Positions 42,651 to 51,280 of a stretch of DNA of 64,000 nt are shown piece after piece (position 1 is the first letter of the stretch; the number at the start of each line of letters is the position of its first letter). The notes under the pieces were generated by a model. It was not told the DNA's origin. It made no database searches and saw only the letters and a list, made by a program, of their open reading frames with translations. The stretch comes from Bacillota bacterium. Lineage in GTDB: Bacteria; Bacillota; Clostridia; Acetivibrionales; DTU013. The position numbers were made by a program, and so were the translations under genes. Location of the stretch: NCBI GenBank assembly GCA_023426125.1, contig JAFABI010000087.1, positions 168,047 through 232,046 on the forward strand, read 5' to 3'.

Positions 42651-43229
42651 ATGAACAGATTTGGAATTGATAAGGGCAACATCTTTGAGTTTTGTCTTGC
42701 GAATGGTTTTAGTAAAGATTATCAGACATCAAAGCGTTATCTAGCCGACATGCGGGGTGTATTTTCCGATAGGGACGCAGTGGATAAGACCATAAATAAC
42801 GGAAATATATTGGTTTACGAGTTTTACGAGATGAATGTGCCGGAAAACCCAGGCGACCTTGCCTTCGGGACAACGATTACTTATCCGGGCAGAGTAGGGA
42901 AAGAATACTTTATGACGAAAGGACATTTTCATACTGTGCTGGATACAGCGGAAGTTTATTTGTGCCTTAACGGAGAGGGTGGTATACTGATGGAAAATCC
43001 CGAAGGAGATTGGTCATTTGAAATACTGACGCCGGGCAAGATGGTATATGTGCCGAAGCGGTACGCTCACCGGAGCGTCAATATCGGGAAGGAGCCGTTT
43101 GTGCAGTTCTTCTGCTTTCGAGCGGATGCCGGACATGACTACAGAACCATCGAAACCAAGGGCTACCGTAAACTGGTCGTCGAGTGCGGCGGCTCCTATA
43201 AAATCGTAGACAACCCCAGTTGGAAATAG
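42651..43229 (+). CDS. Cupin-type glucose-6-phosphate isomerase family protein
   Basis: 192 aa. The archaeal-type PGI cupin signature is present: TKGHFHTVLDTAEVYLCL near 96-113 (His-His-Glu) and a later His (KRYAHRSVN). These enzymes interconvert aldose and ketose phosphates. TAGGGG precedes the ATG at 42651. Last plus-strand gene of the island; convergent with gntR. Confidence 0.85.
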   Translation: MNRFGIDKGNIFEFCLANGFSKDYQTSKRYLADMRGVFSDRDAVDKTINNGNILVYEFYEMNVPENPGDLAFGTTITYPGRVGKEYFMTKGHFHTVLDTAEVYLCLNGEGGILMENPEGDWSFEILTPGKMVYVPKRYAHRSVNIGKEPFVQFFCFRADAGHDYRTIETKGYRKLVVECGGSYKIVDNPSWK

Positions 43230-43281
43230 GATTATTGTCAATATTGCACAAGCAGTTAAAGAAATAGACTCTCCGAATACC

Positions 43282-44037
43282 TTATCGTCGCAACTCGATA
43301 CTGAATTTGTTCATATCACCGCGATATCTGGCAACAGAATATTCTACTGGTGTCGGATAAGAAGACGCATATGCAATTGTTTTTACCAAAACAATTGCAT
43401 GCTTGGGCTCGATATTCAGTAATTCAGCCTCCCTACGACCAGCGAGAGCAGCTTCGATTTCACGACAGACACGGTCAACTCTGACATGATAATGTTCCTC
43501 TAAAGAGCTGTAGAGAGAAGCAGTGGTATAATCAATATCCATTAACCTTGAGAATGCCTTATGTGGCAGATATGTGTCCAAGTATACCAAAGGAATATTA
43601 TCGGCGAACCGGACGCGGCTGAGATAAATAAGAGGATCCTCCATCCCAATCCCAAGTTTATCATTGATCGCAGCAATGGCATCAATTTTTTCCAGCTTAA
43701 GCACAACGGTGGAAGGTGTCATCCCCTTTTGCTGCATCTCCTGGTGAAAGCTCTGTAATAAACTCAAAAAATATGCATCTACCTTGGGTTTTGTAACAAA
43801 AGTTCCTTTCCCTTTGAATCGGTGCAGATGTCCCTCGGCAACCATCTCGCCCAGCGCTTGCCGAACAGTGGGTCTGCTTACCCCCATCGCTTCGCTCAAA
43901 TCGTTTTCAGGAGGTAACATGTCCCCTTCTTTTAGCTCGCCAGATTCAATTAAGCGGAGCATCTGCTTTTTCAGTTGATAATACAGAGGAATGGGAATAT
44001 TCCTATTTAGGTGAATTTGACTGAAAATCTGATCCAT
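43282..44037 (-). CDS. GntR/HutC family regulator
   Basis: 251 aa. N-terminal winged helix (about 12-80: IPLYYQLKKQM, GVSRPTVRQALGEMVAEG, GKGTFV) and C-terminal UTRA ligand domain (about 95-245). Probably represses both island promoters until the sugar or its phosphate is present. It follows the kinase gene by 21 bp, one operon. Confidence 0.92.
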   Translation of the reverse strand: MDQIFSQIHLNRNIPIPLYYQLKKQMLRLIESGELKEGDMLPPENDLSEAMGVSRPTVRQALGEMVAEGHLHRFKGKGTFVTKPKVDAYFLSLLQSFHQEMQQKGMTPSTVVLKLEKIDAIAAINDKLGIGMEDPLIYLSRVRFADNIPLVYLDTYLPHKAFSRLMDIDYTTASLYSSLEEHYHVRVDRVCREIEAALAGRREAELLNIEPKHAIVLVKTIAYASSYPTPVEYSVARYRGDMNKFSIELRR

Positions 44038-44058
44038 TATTCTCTCCTAAAGCTTTCA

Positions 44059-45591
44059 CTAAATTTTGGGTATATAATACAATTCATGATAAGTAGGAAC
44101 CAATCGCTCGTATGTTTTACAAAAAGTGCTATACATTTCCTGATAGACCTTTTTGTTTTTTGTTTGAGGTTTGAAATATTTTGCTGCTTTATTAAAGTTG
44201 TCAGCGACTAAAAAATCTTGGAAAATACCAACGCCAATCCCGCCGCATATCGCCGCGCCCATTGATGTCGCTTCTTCAACGTTTGAAGGAACTGCTAAAG
44301 GTTTCTCCCAAATATCCGACAGGATTTGAATCCAGACATCACCTTTCGCACCACCGCCTATAACTGTAATTTCCTGAATATCCATCCCTTGTTCAAGGAT
44401 TTCCAAAATACTACGCAAATTAAATCCGACACCTTCTAAGACAGATCTTACAATGTCGGATTTTTTGGTAGAGATTCCCATGCCGACAAATGCACCTCGC
44501 GCTGTATGGTTCCAATGTGGAGAGCGCTCACCCAAAAGATACGGCAAAAACATCACTCCGTTTGCCCCCGGTGGCGACTTTTCTACTTGTGCATCCAATA
44601 AGTGGTAAACGTTGACTCCTTCTTTTTTGGCCTTTTCTGCCTCCTGATTTCCGAAAACATCCCGATACCAGCTGACCGAGTATCCGGCCGACTGCATTGT
44701 ACCGCATGGTGTATATAAATCTGGGTTAAGGTGTATCCAATTGAACGTGCGCATATGCGGGTCAAAGTCAGGTTCCCTTTTGGCGGTTGAAATCCATGAA
44801 GATGAACCCAAAACACTGTATGTTTTGCCTTCTTCCACAACACCTGCGCCAACGCAGGCACAGCTCCCGTCCCCGCCGCCTATTACAACCGGGGTTCCCT
44901 CCTGCAAACCGCAAAGCGCAGCAGCAGAAGCGGTTATGCCACCAGCAACATCCGTTGACTGATATAAGTCCGGCAACAAATTTTTATTAATATGAAAGAC
45001 GTCAAGCAGCTCTTGTGACCATTCTTTCTTTTTGATATCCAGAAGGTTCGTGCCAGAGGCATCAGAAAATTCTGTTACCGCTTTCCCTGTTAGTTTCATT
45101 ATGATATAATCTTTAGCTTGAAGCATTTTTGCCGCCCTGGCATAAATTCCTGGCTCATTATCCTTAATCCACAGCAGCTTTGCCGCAGAGTAGGAGGCAC
45201 TTAGGCGGTGCCCGGTAATCTGATATCCCTTTTGCAGATCGATTTCCCTGAGCATGGCCAACTCCTGCTCTGTACTACGGGTATCCGCCCATATCATCAT
45301 ATTGTGCAGAGGGGTTCCATCTGCATCAACCAGAAGACACCCCATCATCTGTCCACTAAAGCACACACAAGCAACTTCTTTTGCAGAAGCCGTGGATTTC
45401 TCAAGAAGATTTTTTGTCGAGCAGCAAACAGCACGCCACCAATCATCCGGACATTGTTCCACCCAACCTTCTTTCGGATAAAACGTTGGATATGCGCAGG
45501 TGACGCGGCACAACAGATTTCCGTCTAAATCAAACAACGTAGCCTTGTTGCCACTTGTTCCTAAATCATGAGCAATAATATATTTGGTCAT
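44059..45591 (-). CDS. xylB: FGGY-family carbohydrate kinase (xylulokinase-like)
   Basis: 510 aa. FGGY layout: N-terminal HDLGTSGNKATLFD, SGQMMG, the substrate loop MMIWADTRS, ATP-domain GGGDGSCACVGAG and C-terminal VIGGGAKGDVW. Closest in appearance to xylulokinase, but FGGY kinases also use ribulose, fuculose and others. First gene of the xylB-gntR operon; feeds a ketose to the pentose phosphate pathway (inference). Confidence 0.88.
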   Translation of the reverse strand: MTKYIIAHDLGTSGNKATLFDLDGNLLCRVTCAYPTFYPKEGWVEQCPDDWWRAVCCSTKNLLEKSTASAKEVACVCFSGQMMGCLLVDADGTPLHNMMIWADTRSTEQELAMLREIDLQKGYQITGHRLSASYSAAKLLWIKDNEPGIYARAAKMLQAKDYIIMKLTGKAVTEFSDASGTNLLDIKKKEWSQELLDVFHINKNLLPDLYQSTDVAGGITASAAALCGLQEGTPVVIGGGDGSCACVGAGVVEEGKTYSVLGSSSWISTAKREPDFDPHMRTFNWIHLNPDLYTPCGTMQSAGYSVSWYRDVFGNQEAEKAKKEGVNVYHLLDAQVEKSPPGANGVMFLPYLLGERSPHWNHTARGAFVGMGISTKKSDIVRSVLEGVGFNLRSILEILEQGMDIQEITVIGGGAKGDVWIQILSDIWEKPLAVPSNVEEATSMGAAICGGIGVGIFQDFLVADNFNKAAKYFKPQTKNKKVYQEMYSTFCKTYERLVPTYHELYYIPKI

Positions 45592-45897
45592 TTAAAATCT
45601 CACCTCGGTATTAACCGTAACCCCGATTAATCTTTAATTTAGCTTATCAATAATTAACAAATGCATCTCAACATATGGATCGATATAGTCAAACAAGTCG
45701 CGACGGAATTAAAATAGATTAATTTTACGGGAAGTCACAAGTGAGCTATTGGACAACAGACCGCACTTGGTACACCCACGCGATACGGCGATATTTATTT
45801 AACATAGAAATCCTTGGGCATTACCCCTAGAAAGTAAAATATTGAAACTCGGTCATTTTAGTAAATCACGTACTTTGCCTCCTTGTTAGTATGTAAT

Positions 45898-45911
45898 TAT
45901 GTAATTACATA
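45898..45911. promoter_or_regulatory. TATGTAATTACATA operator in the xylB-gntR promoter
   Basis: Perfect 14-bp palindrome at the predicted start site; an overlapping TATGTAATTA at 45890 adds a half-site. It matches the TATGTAA half-sites at 32277-32311. Confidence 0.6.
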
Positions 45912-45912
45912 T

Positions 45913-45941
45913 ATTATATCTCAAAACACCTTTTGTGTAAA
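45913..45941 (-). promoter_or_regulatory. Promoter of xylB-gntR
   Basis: On the minus strand TTTACA (45941-45936), 17-bp spacer, TATAAT (45918-45913). The leader is about 315 nt. Confidence 0.75.
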
Positions 45942-46058
45942 GAAATAATTTTTATCGTCATTGTACCAGATTTGTAGTGATATTTCTGATAAGTATAAGT
46001 TCTCCTTCAATCTTGATTCTGTCCTTTCAAGATTGATTTACGGGAGAATCCTTTTTGG

Positions 46059-46244
46059 TTAACTCAGGGATTTTAACCATGCCAGCAGATCAGCATCCTT
46101 TTTCCATACTGGCTGCTTATTTGAGAACTCAGGAATGACATCTGCTGTAGCCTTTTCCAGCGCTTTCCTCTTTATCTCTGTATCAGCACGGACATAATAT
46201 CGCTCAGTCGTTGACACTTCTGAATGACCAAGGAATTCCTTGAT
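46059..46244 (-). pseudogene. 3' remnant of a tyrosine recombinase
   Basis: Minus-strand frame of 61 codons ending in TAA at 46061-46059: IKEFLGHSEVSTTERYYVRA carries the LGH and the catalytic Tyr of phage/Tn916-type integrases; then EIKRKALEKA and AWLKSLS. The upstream part is missing. It marks the right edge of the island, opposite the transposase remnant. The remaining 45600-46370 sequence has no other gene. Confidence 0.82.
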
Positions 46245-46362
46245 GTATTAAAATATTTCTCTACTGAAGCCTTTTGTCGCTATCCGCCTTGTTAATTTAC
46301 CGGAAGTCTACGATAAAAGAAAGCTTTTTATGATAGTATGCTTCCAAATGATTTTAGTGTGG

Positions 46363-46368
46363 TATAAT
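46363..46368 (+). promoter_or_regulatory. Extended -10 promoter element
   Basis: TGG directly before TATAAT, about 30 bp before the P-loop gene; no good -35. Confidence 0.45.
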
Positions 46369-46400
46369 AATTGTACCTGAAAAAAGCGGAGGATTGCGGT

Positions 46401-47228
46401 TTGAGAGTTGTGGGATTTATAGGACCCAGTGGAACGGGAAAGAGCCACAGGGCTTCCTGGGTGGCACGGGAAAGGGAAATTGAATTTATCATCGATGACG
46501 GTCTGCTGATCAAGGTGAACCAGGTAGTGGCGGGAATATCGGCCAAAAGGGAAAGCACCAGGATCGGGTCGGTAAAAAGGGCGTTGTTTCTGGACGAAAT
46601 GCATGCAAAGGATGTAAAGGACGCAATTGCGCTGCACAAACCTGAAGCGATAATGATCATCGGCACCTCGGATGAAATGGTGGAAAAAATAGCATCGCAT
46701 CTTGAACTGCCGGAAGTAAGCCAGAAGGTATACATCACCGACGTGGCTAATGATTTTGAGATAAAACAGGCCATGTCTACAAGAAAGGAACAGGGAAAGC
46801 ACGTCATCCCTGTACCTACCTTTGAAATTAAGCAGGACTTTTCCGGATATTTCCTGGATCCGCTGCAGATTTTTAAAAGAAAGGGCAAGGGCAGCTATCA
46901 GCTGGTGGGGGAAAAATCCGTTGTAAGGCCTACCTTCAGCTATCTTGGGAAATATACCATTTCGGATTATACCGTTTATCAAATCGTAGAATACATTGTA
47001 GTCAACGTTCCCGGAGTAAGCAAAATATCTAGGTTCAGGGCGGAAAACCGGCCTGACGGGATATTTATGGAAATGGATCTCGTCCTGGTATACGGGTACC
47101 CCATCAGAGCTTTGATACAGGGTATCCAGCTAAAAGTCAAGGATGAAGTGGAAAAGCTGACGGCTTTGAATATCGGCGCTTTGAACATCACTGTCAAAAG
47201 CCTGGTGGTGGAGACCAGGAAAGACTAA
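46401..47228 (+). CDS. P-loop NTPase domain fused to an Asp23/Gls24 domain
   Basis: 275 aa. The N-terminus has a Walker A motif GPSGTGKS near residue 8 and resembles a small nucleotide kinase or ATPase, with IDDGLLI and IMIIGTSDEM. The C-terminal about 100 residues form an Asp23/Gls24 (DUF322) domain: GKYTISDYTVYQIVEYI, VPGVSKISRF, IQGIQLKVKDEVE. The TTG at 46401 is eight bases after CGGAGG. The combination suggests an envelope-stress or cell-wall protein; function unknown. Confidence 0.75.
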   Translation: MRVVGFIGPSGTGKSHRASWVAREREIEFIIDDGLLIKVNQVVAGISAKRESTRIGSVKRALFLDEMHAKDVKDAIALHKPEAIMIIGTSDEMVEKIASHLELPEVSQKVYITDVANDFEIKQAMSTRKEQGKHVIPVPTFEIKQDFSGYFLDPLQIFKRKGKGSYQLVGEKSVVRPTFSYLGKYTISDYTVYQIVEYIVVNVPGVSKISRFRAENRPDGIFMEMDLVLVYGYPIRALIQGIQLKVKDEVEKLTALNIGALNITVKSLVVETRKD

Positions 47229-47325
47229 ATATACATAATAAATAGCAATAATGCAACTTTTTCCTGTCGTTTTAATATATTAATACCATAGCGATATTTA
47301 TATTTTCAGTTAGGAAGTGTTAATA

Positions 47326-47661
47326 ATGGAAACAACGAGAATAAAATGGGATGAAAGCATGCAGACGAGATGTCTGACAAAACTGTCTGCCTATTATCCT
47401 GAAACGGTAGCGGCCGAGGAACCGTCTGCCTATTATCCTGAAACGGCAGCGGTCGAGGAACAGTCTATAGTTCTGGAGACGGAAAGCACAGAAAGCACAG
47501 AAAGCATAGAAAACGCAGAAGACGAGGATATTATAGAAAGAGCCGAAAGTGATTTTTCGCTCACGCTGGATATGCCCTCTGCAAGCCCGGATACAAACAC
47601 GAAGGCCCGCAAAAGTTCAAAATGGGAGGAGTTCAAAAGAGCCATCGATACTGCAATATAG
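47326..47661 (+). CDS. Acidic unknown protein with a 13-residue duplication
   Basis: 111 aa. SAYYPETVAAEEP and SAYYPETAAVEEQ are adjacent 13-residue repeats. A Glu/Ser/Thr-rich middle (TESTESTESIENAEDEDI) and a basic C-terminal helix follow. AGGAAGTG precedes the ATG. No membrane segment. No family recognised. Confidence 0.65.
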   Translation: METTRIKWDESMQTRCLTKLSAYYPETVAAEEPSAYYPETAAVEEQSIVLETESTESTESIENAEDEDIIERAESDFSLTLDMPSASPDTNTKARKSSKWEEFKRAIDTAI

Positions 47662-47703
47662 TATTTGGCGAAATATAAGACAACAATGCGTGATTACATA
47701 GAA

Positions 47704-47737
47704 ACATCATGGAATAGTGTGATTCCATGATGTTTTC
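47704..47737. terminator. Bidirectional terminator
   Basis: ACATCATGGAAT/ATTCCATGATG with a 6-nt loop, followed by TTTTCT; between convergent genes. Confidence 0.8.
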
Positions 47738-47759
47738 TATATTGAAGAGAATAATGGGT

Positions 47760-49076
47760 TTATTTTCTACCCACACCCTCATAATAGAAGCCGCAGGACT
47801 TCACTTCTTTGGGACAGCAGACATTTCTCAGATCCAAAAACACCGGGGTTTTTACAAGACTTCTCAGCTTTTTGAAATCAAGGCGGGAAAACTCGTCCCA
47901 TTCCGTTGCCAGTACGATGCAATCGCTGTCCTCGCAGGCCGTATAGGTATTGCTGCAATAGGTTACCGGCAAATCAGGGAATTGTTTTTTCAAATTGCCA
48001 AGGGCTTTGGGGTCATAAATCTTTATCCTGGCACGTATCTCCAGGAGTTCCTTGATAACCGCTACTGAAGGGGATTCCCTGATGTCATCCGTATCAGGCT
48101 TGAAGGAAATACCCAGAAAAGTAATTGTGCTTTCTTCGGGTAAGCCGACGGCGGCAGTTATTTTTTGCACCATTCTTTTTTTCTGGCGCCGGTTTGTTTC
48201 AATAACACTGTCTATAAGTCCGGCGTCGTAGCCGTAGGTCTTTGCCAGACCGGAAAGCGCCCTCAGATCTTTAGGGAAACAGCTTCCGCCAAAGCCCGGC
48301 CCGGCGGATAGGAACTTGAAGCCAATGCGGTTATCCAGTCCCATTCCGATGGCTACTTCCACGGCATCTGCGCCACACAGCTCGCAGATGTTTGCTATTT
48401 CATTGATATAACTGATTTTTGCAGCCAGAAAGGCATTGGACGCATACTTGATCATCTCGGCAGTCTCAAGTCCGGTAATCAACGTAGGAATACCGTTGCA
48501 ACGCTGTTTTTTATATATTTCCATCAAAAAGGCTGCTGCCTTTTCACTTCCAGTGCCTATGACGATCCTTTCGGGGTTTAGAAAATCATTTACGGCAGAA
48601 CCCTCCCTGAGGAATTCGGGATTGGAAACGATATCAAATTCAAGGTCCTTGCCCTTTTCCTCCAGGAGAGCTTTCATCATGCCTGCTGCCTTCCTTCCCG
48701 TACCGACAGGTACGGTGCTCTTGTGGACAATAATCTTGTAGGAGGTCATATGGTCTGCAATTCCTCTTACAACCTCCATGACATTCCCAAGATCGCAGGT
48801 ATTGTCTTCCAAAGTCGGAGTATTGACTGTTATAAACAGGACCGTAGAATGTTTGACCGCCTGGGACATTTCATATGTAAAACCCAGATTGCCAGTATGG
48901 ATATGACTGTTGACAAGCTCCGGAAGCCCGGGTTCATAAATCGGAAGTACTCCTTTCCTAAGATCGTTGATTTTGTCTCTGTCCAGATCGCAGCACAATA
49001 CACTGTTACCCTGGGATGCAAGGCATGCACCTGTGACCAGTCCCACATAACCTGTACCTATGATGGATATATTCAT
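47760..49076 (-). CDS. ugd: UDP-glucose 6-dehydrogenase
   Basis: 438 aa. Oxidises UDP-glucose to UDP-glucuronate with NAD. Motifs: GTGYVGLVTG at the N-terminus, STVPVGTG, NPEFLREGSA, and the catalytic Cys in GPGFGGSCFPKD near 260. Last gene of a CotS-type operon, 16 bp after the glycosyltransferase, so it may supply glucuronic acid for a spore-surface polysaccharide (inference). Confidence 0.95.
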   Translation of the reverse strand: MNISIIGTGYVGLVTGACLASQGNSVLCCDLDRDKINDLRKGVLPIYEPGLPELVNSHIHTGNLGFTYEMSQAVKHSTVLFITVNTPTLEDNTCDLGNVMEVVRGIADHMTSYKIIVHKSTVPVGTGRKAAGMMKALLEEKGKDLEFDIVSNPEFLREGSAVNDFLNPERIVIGTGSEKAAAFLMEIYKKQRCNGIPTLITGLETAEMIKYASNAFLAAKISYINEIANICELCGADAVEVAIGMGLDNRIGFKFLSAGPGFGGSCFPKDLRALSGLAKTYGYDAGLIDSVIETNRRQKKRMVQKITAAVGLPEESTITFLGISFKPDTDDIRESPSVAVIKELLEIRARIKIYDPKALGNLKKQFPDLPVTYCSNTYTACEDSDCIVLATEWDEFSRLDFKKLRSLVKTPVFLDLRNVCCPKEVKSCGFYYEGVGRK

Positions 49077-49092
49077 AACTACCCCTCTTTTT

Positions 49093-50238
49093 TTATAACG
49101 CCCCCGGGATTTGAATTACTTCATTGGCTACTCTTTCCCAGCTGAATCTCTCCCTGGCCAGTTTTCTGCCTATTCTGCCCATCCGCTCGGCCTCTGCCGG
49201 GTTATCCAGCAGGAAGGATATTTTTTCGGCCATGACATCCGGGTCTTTATAGTCATCGATGACGATACCATTTCCCAGGTTTTCTACAACTTCCGCATTG
49301 CCACCTCTGTTTGTGGTAATGATGGGCAGGCCGGAAGCCATTGCTTCGTAATGTACCCGGGCCAGCGGCTCATTCCACTGTGAAGCGCAGACAAAAACAT
49401 TGCCAAGGTTGTAGTAATCCGGTACCTTTGCCGGGGGGATGAAGCCTGTAAAGGCAATCGGTCCCGGAAGGCTTTCCGAAAGCGCCTGCAGTGATCTGCC
49501 ATAATCGTCGGTCTCATTTTTGCCGTACCACTTGCTTCCGATAATTACCAGGCCGGTATCGGGGGACCGTTCCATTACGGTTTTCATTGCATTCAAGAGC
49601 ACATGGACGCCCTTTTTAATACTCAATCTTCCTACATAGAGGACAATCTTGCTGCAATCCAGCTTCAGCTCCTTTTTCAGCCGCAGCCTGTTTTGTATTC
49701 CTTCCTCCGACCAATTGGTTTTGTGTTTTTGGAGATCCACTCCGGAATATACTACATGCAGTTTCTTGTCTGCCTGAATTACTCTGCGCTTTACGCCATT
49801 CGCAATGAACCTGCTTACGGTATTGATAAACTCCACCCGGTTTACGCACTTTAAGGCGTCTTCGTTTGTAATTTTGTCCGGATGAAACATTTCATTGTGG
49901 AGACTGAGACTGAACCTTACACCCGGCAGCCTTGCAGACAGGGCCAATACAGTCTTTGGCCTGTTAAATACGTGAATAAGGTCAAATTTGGCGTCCAAAA
50001 CCGCTTTCAAGTTTTCAAGATAGCTCGTATCGGTTTTGCCGGGAACTCTTATATATTTTACATTACCCACCGTTTCCTCGTTTGGCAGTCCGGGATAACT
50101 GATGCTGTAAACAGTAACTTTATGCTTTTGGGATAAATAAGGCAATATGCCATCGATGTATAATTGGACCGCACCACCGGCTATGGGTGGCACGGGAAGC
50201 TTTTCCGTACAGATTAGCGCCAGTTTCAAGTTGTTCAC
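49093..50238 (-). CDS. cotSA: GT4 glycosyltransferase, CotSA-like
   Basis: 381 aa GT-B enzyme. C-terminal GT1/4 signature: LYVGRLSIKKGVHVLLNAMK, then EPLARVHYEAMASGLPIITTNRGG with the E-x7-E donor motif. Spore coat protein CotSA of Bacillus is the close functional model. Overlaps the preceding CotS gene by four bases, so translation is coupled. Confidence 0.88.
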   Translation of the reverse strand: MNNLKLALICTEKLPVPPIAGGAVQLYIDGILPYLSQKHKVTVYSISYPGLPNEETVGNVKYIRVPGKTDTSYLENLKAVLDAKFDLIHVFNRPKTVLALSARLPGVRFSLSLHNEMFHPDKITNEDALKCVNRVEFINTVSRFIANGVKRRVIQADKKLHVVYSGVDLQKHKTNWSEEGIQNRLRLKKELKLDCSKIVLYVGRLSIKKGVHVLLNAMKTVMERSPDTGLVIIGSKWYGKNETDDYGRSLQALSESLPGPIAFTGFIPPAKVPDYYNLGNVFVCASQWNEPLARVHYEAMASGLPIITTNRGGNAEVVENLGNGIVIDDYKDPDVMAEKISFLLDNPAEAERMGRIGRKLARERFSWERVANEVIQIPGAL

Positions 50239-51257
50239 TCCTTCTTTAAGAGAGTTTTCAATATTGGTACCTTGGATAGCTCCAGCTTGGCAATTCTTTC
50301 TATCTCCGAAGCCTTGACGGGTTTGCCTGCCTGGAACAGATTTTTAACCAGACCGTAATACCAATGTGGGAACAGCAGATCTATGTATAAAAGCTTTCTT
50401 TCTTTTTTACTCATGGGACAGCTTTCTTCGTACCAGCCGGCAATTTCATTTATCATTTCCATTTGCCATTGGTTCCTGTTTTCTGCAGTCTTGCCGATGA
50501 TCTTTCTCAAATCCCGCGCGGGAAGGTCAAAGGTGACACCGTCAAGATCCAGAATATACACGCCTTTGTCTGTTAATAAGGCATTGCCCCTGCCGTAGTC
50601 CTGATGGCACAGAACAATGGAAGCGGAGCCTTCTGCCGTCAGCTCTTCATAGGCGGATCTCTTTATTTCCTCCAGAGCTGCTCTGCCGACATCAATGATT
50701 GCTGCCGTATGCTTTAAATACGTTGAAAAATTTTGCTGGGCCAAATTTGCCCTTGCAGTTTCCATCCACAAACCCAGCTTGTTCAGCATTGACGTGTATT
50801 GCTCCGGCCACTTCCCCAGCTTGGAAGATATTCTTGACTCGCCGGTGGGAGCATAGCCTTTGGAAAAGCCATGGAATCTGGCAAGACCCTTTAAAGCGTT
50901 TTTAAGGTCCGCAGACCTGCCGAAATCAAGATCGTTTCCGTTGATCCATTCATAGAGAACGAAAAGCTGGTCATTCAACGTGGTAATGGCTTCACCTTTT
51001 TTATTATGTAGGATCCCGGGCACATTTCCTCCGGAATTTTTTACGAATATCTGGGCATTCACTGAAAACAAGGCCTTATCATAGGATTGTTTGAGCCTTT
51101 TGAGGCACAGTAAGCCTTTGACCGTTTGGATCTTCCAGACGGTTTTGATGGACCCGCCCTGGATGAGCACAATATTGGACGGTGTAACGTCATATTCCCT
51201 CAAAACAGCCATTGCAGTCTTTTGTTCGGATACACTTGCAGTGCTATCGGTATTCAA
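50235..51257 (-). CDS. cotS: CotS-family spore coat protein 2 (kinase-like fold)
   Basis: 340 aa aminoglycoside-phosphotransferase-like fold. Brenner motif LCHQDYGRGNALL and DLDGVTFDLPARDLRKI are the CotS family hallmarks. The active-site Asp are kept, so a small-molecule kinase activity is possible. In the cotS-cotS-cotSA-ugd operon. Confidence 0.88.
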   Translation of the reverse strand: MNTDSTASVSEQKTAMAVLREYDVTPSNIVLIQGGSIKTVWKIQTVKGLLCLKRLKQSYDKALFSVNAQIFVKNSGGNVPGILHNKKGEAITTLNDQLFVLYEWINGNDLDFGRSADLKNALKGLARFHGFSKGYAPTGESRISSKLGKWPEQYTSMLNKLGLWMETARANLAQQNFSTYLKHTAAIIDVGRAALEEIKRSAYEELTAEGSASIVLCHQDYGRGNALLTDKGVYILDLDGVTFDLPARDLRKIIGKTAENRNQWQMEMINEIAGWYEESCPMSKKERKLLYIDLLFPHWYYGLVKNLFQAGKPVKASEIERIAKLELSKVPILKTLLKKE

Positions 51258-51280
51258 AGCTCTATTCCTTTCATCTATAT

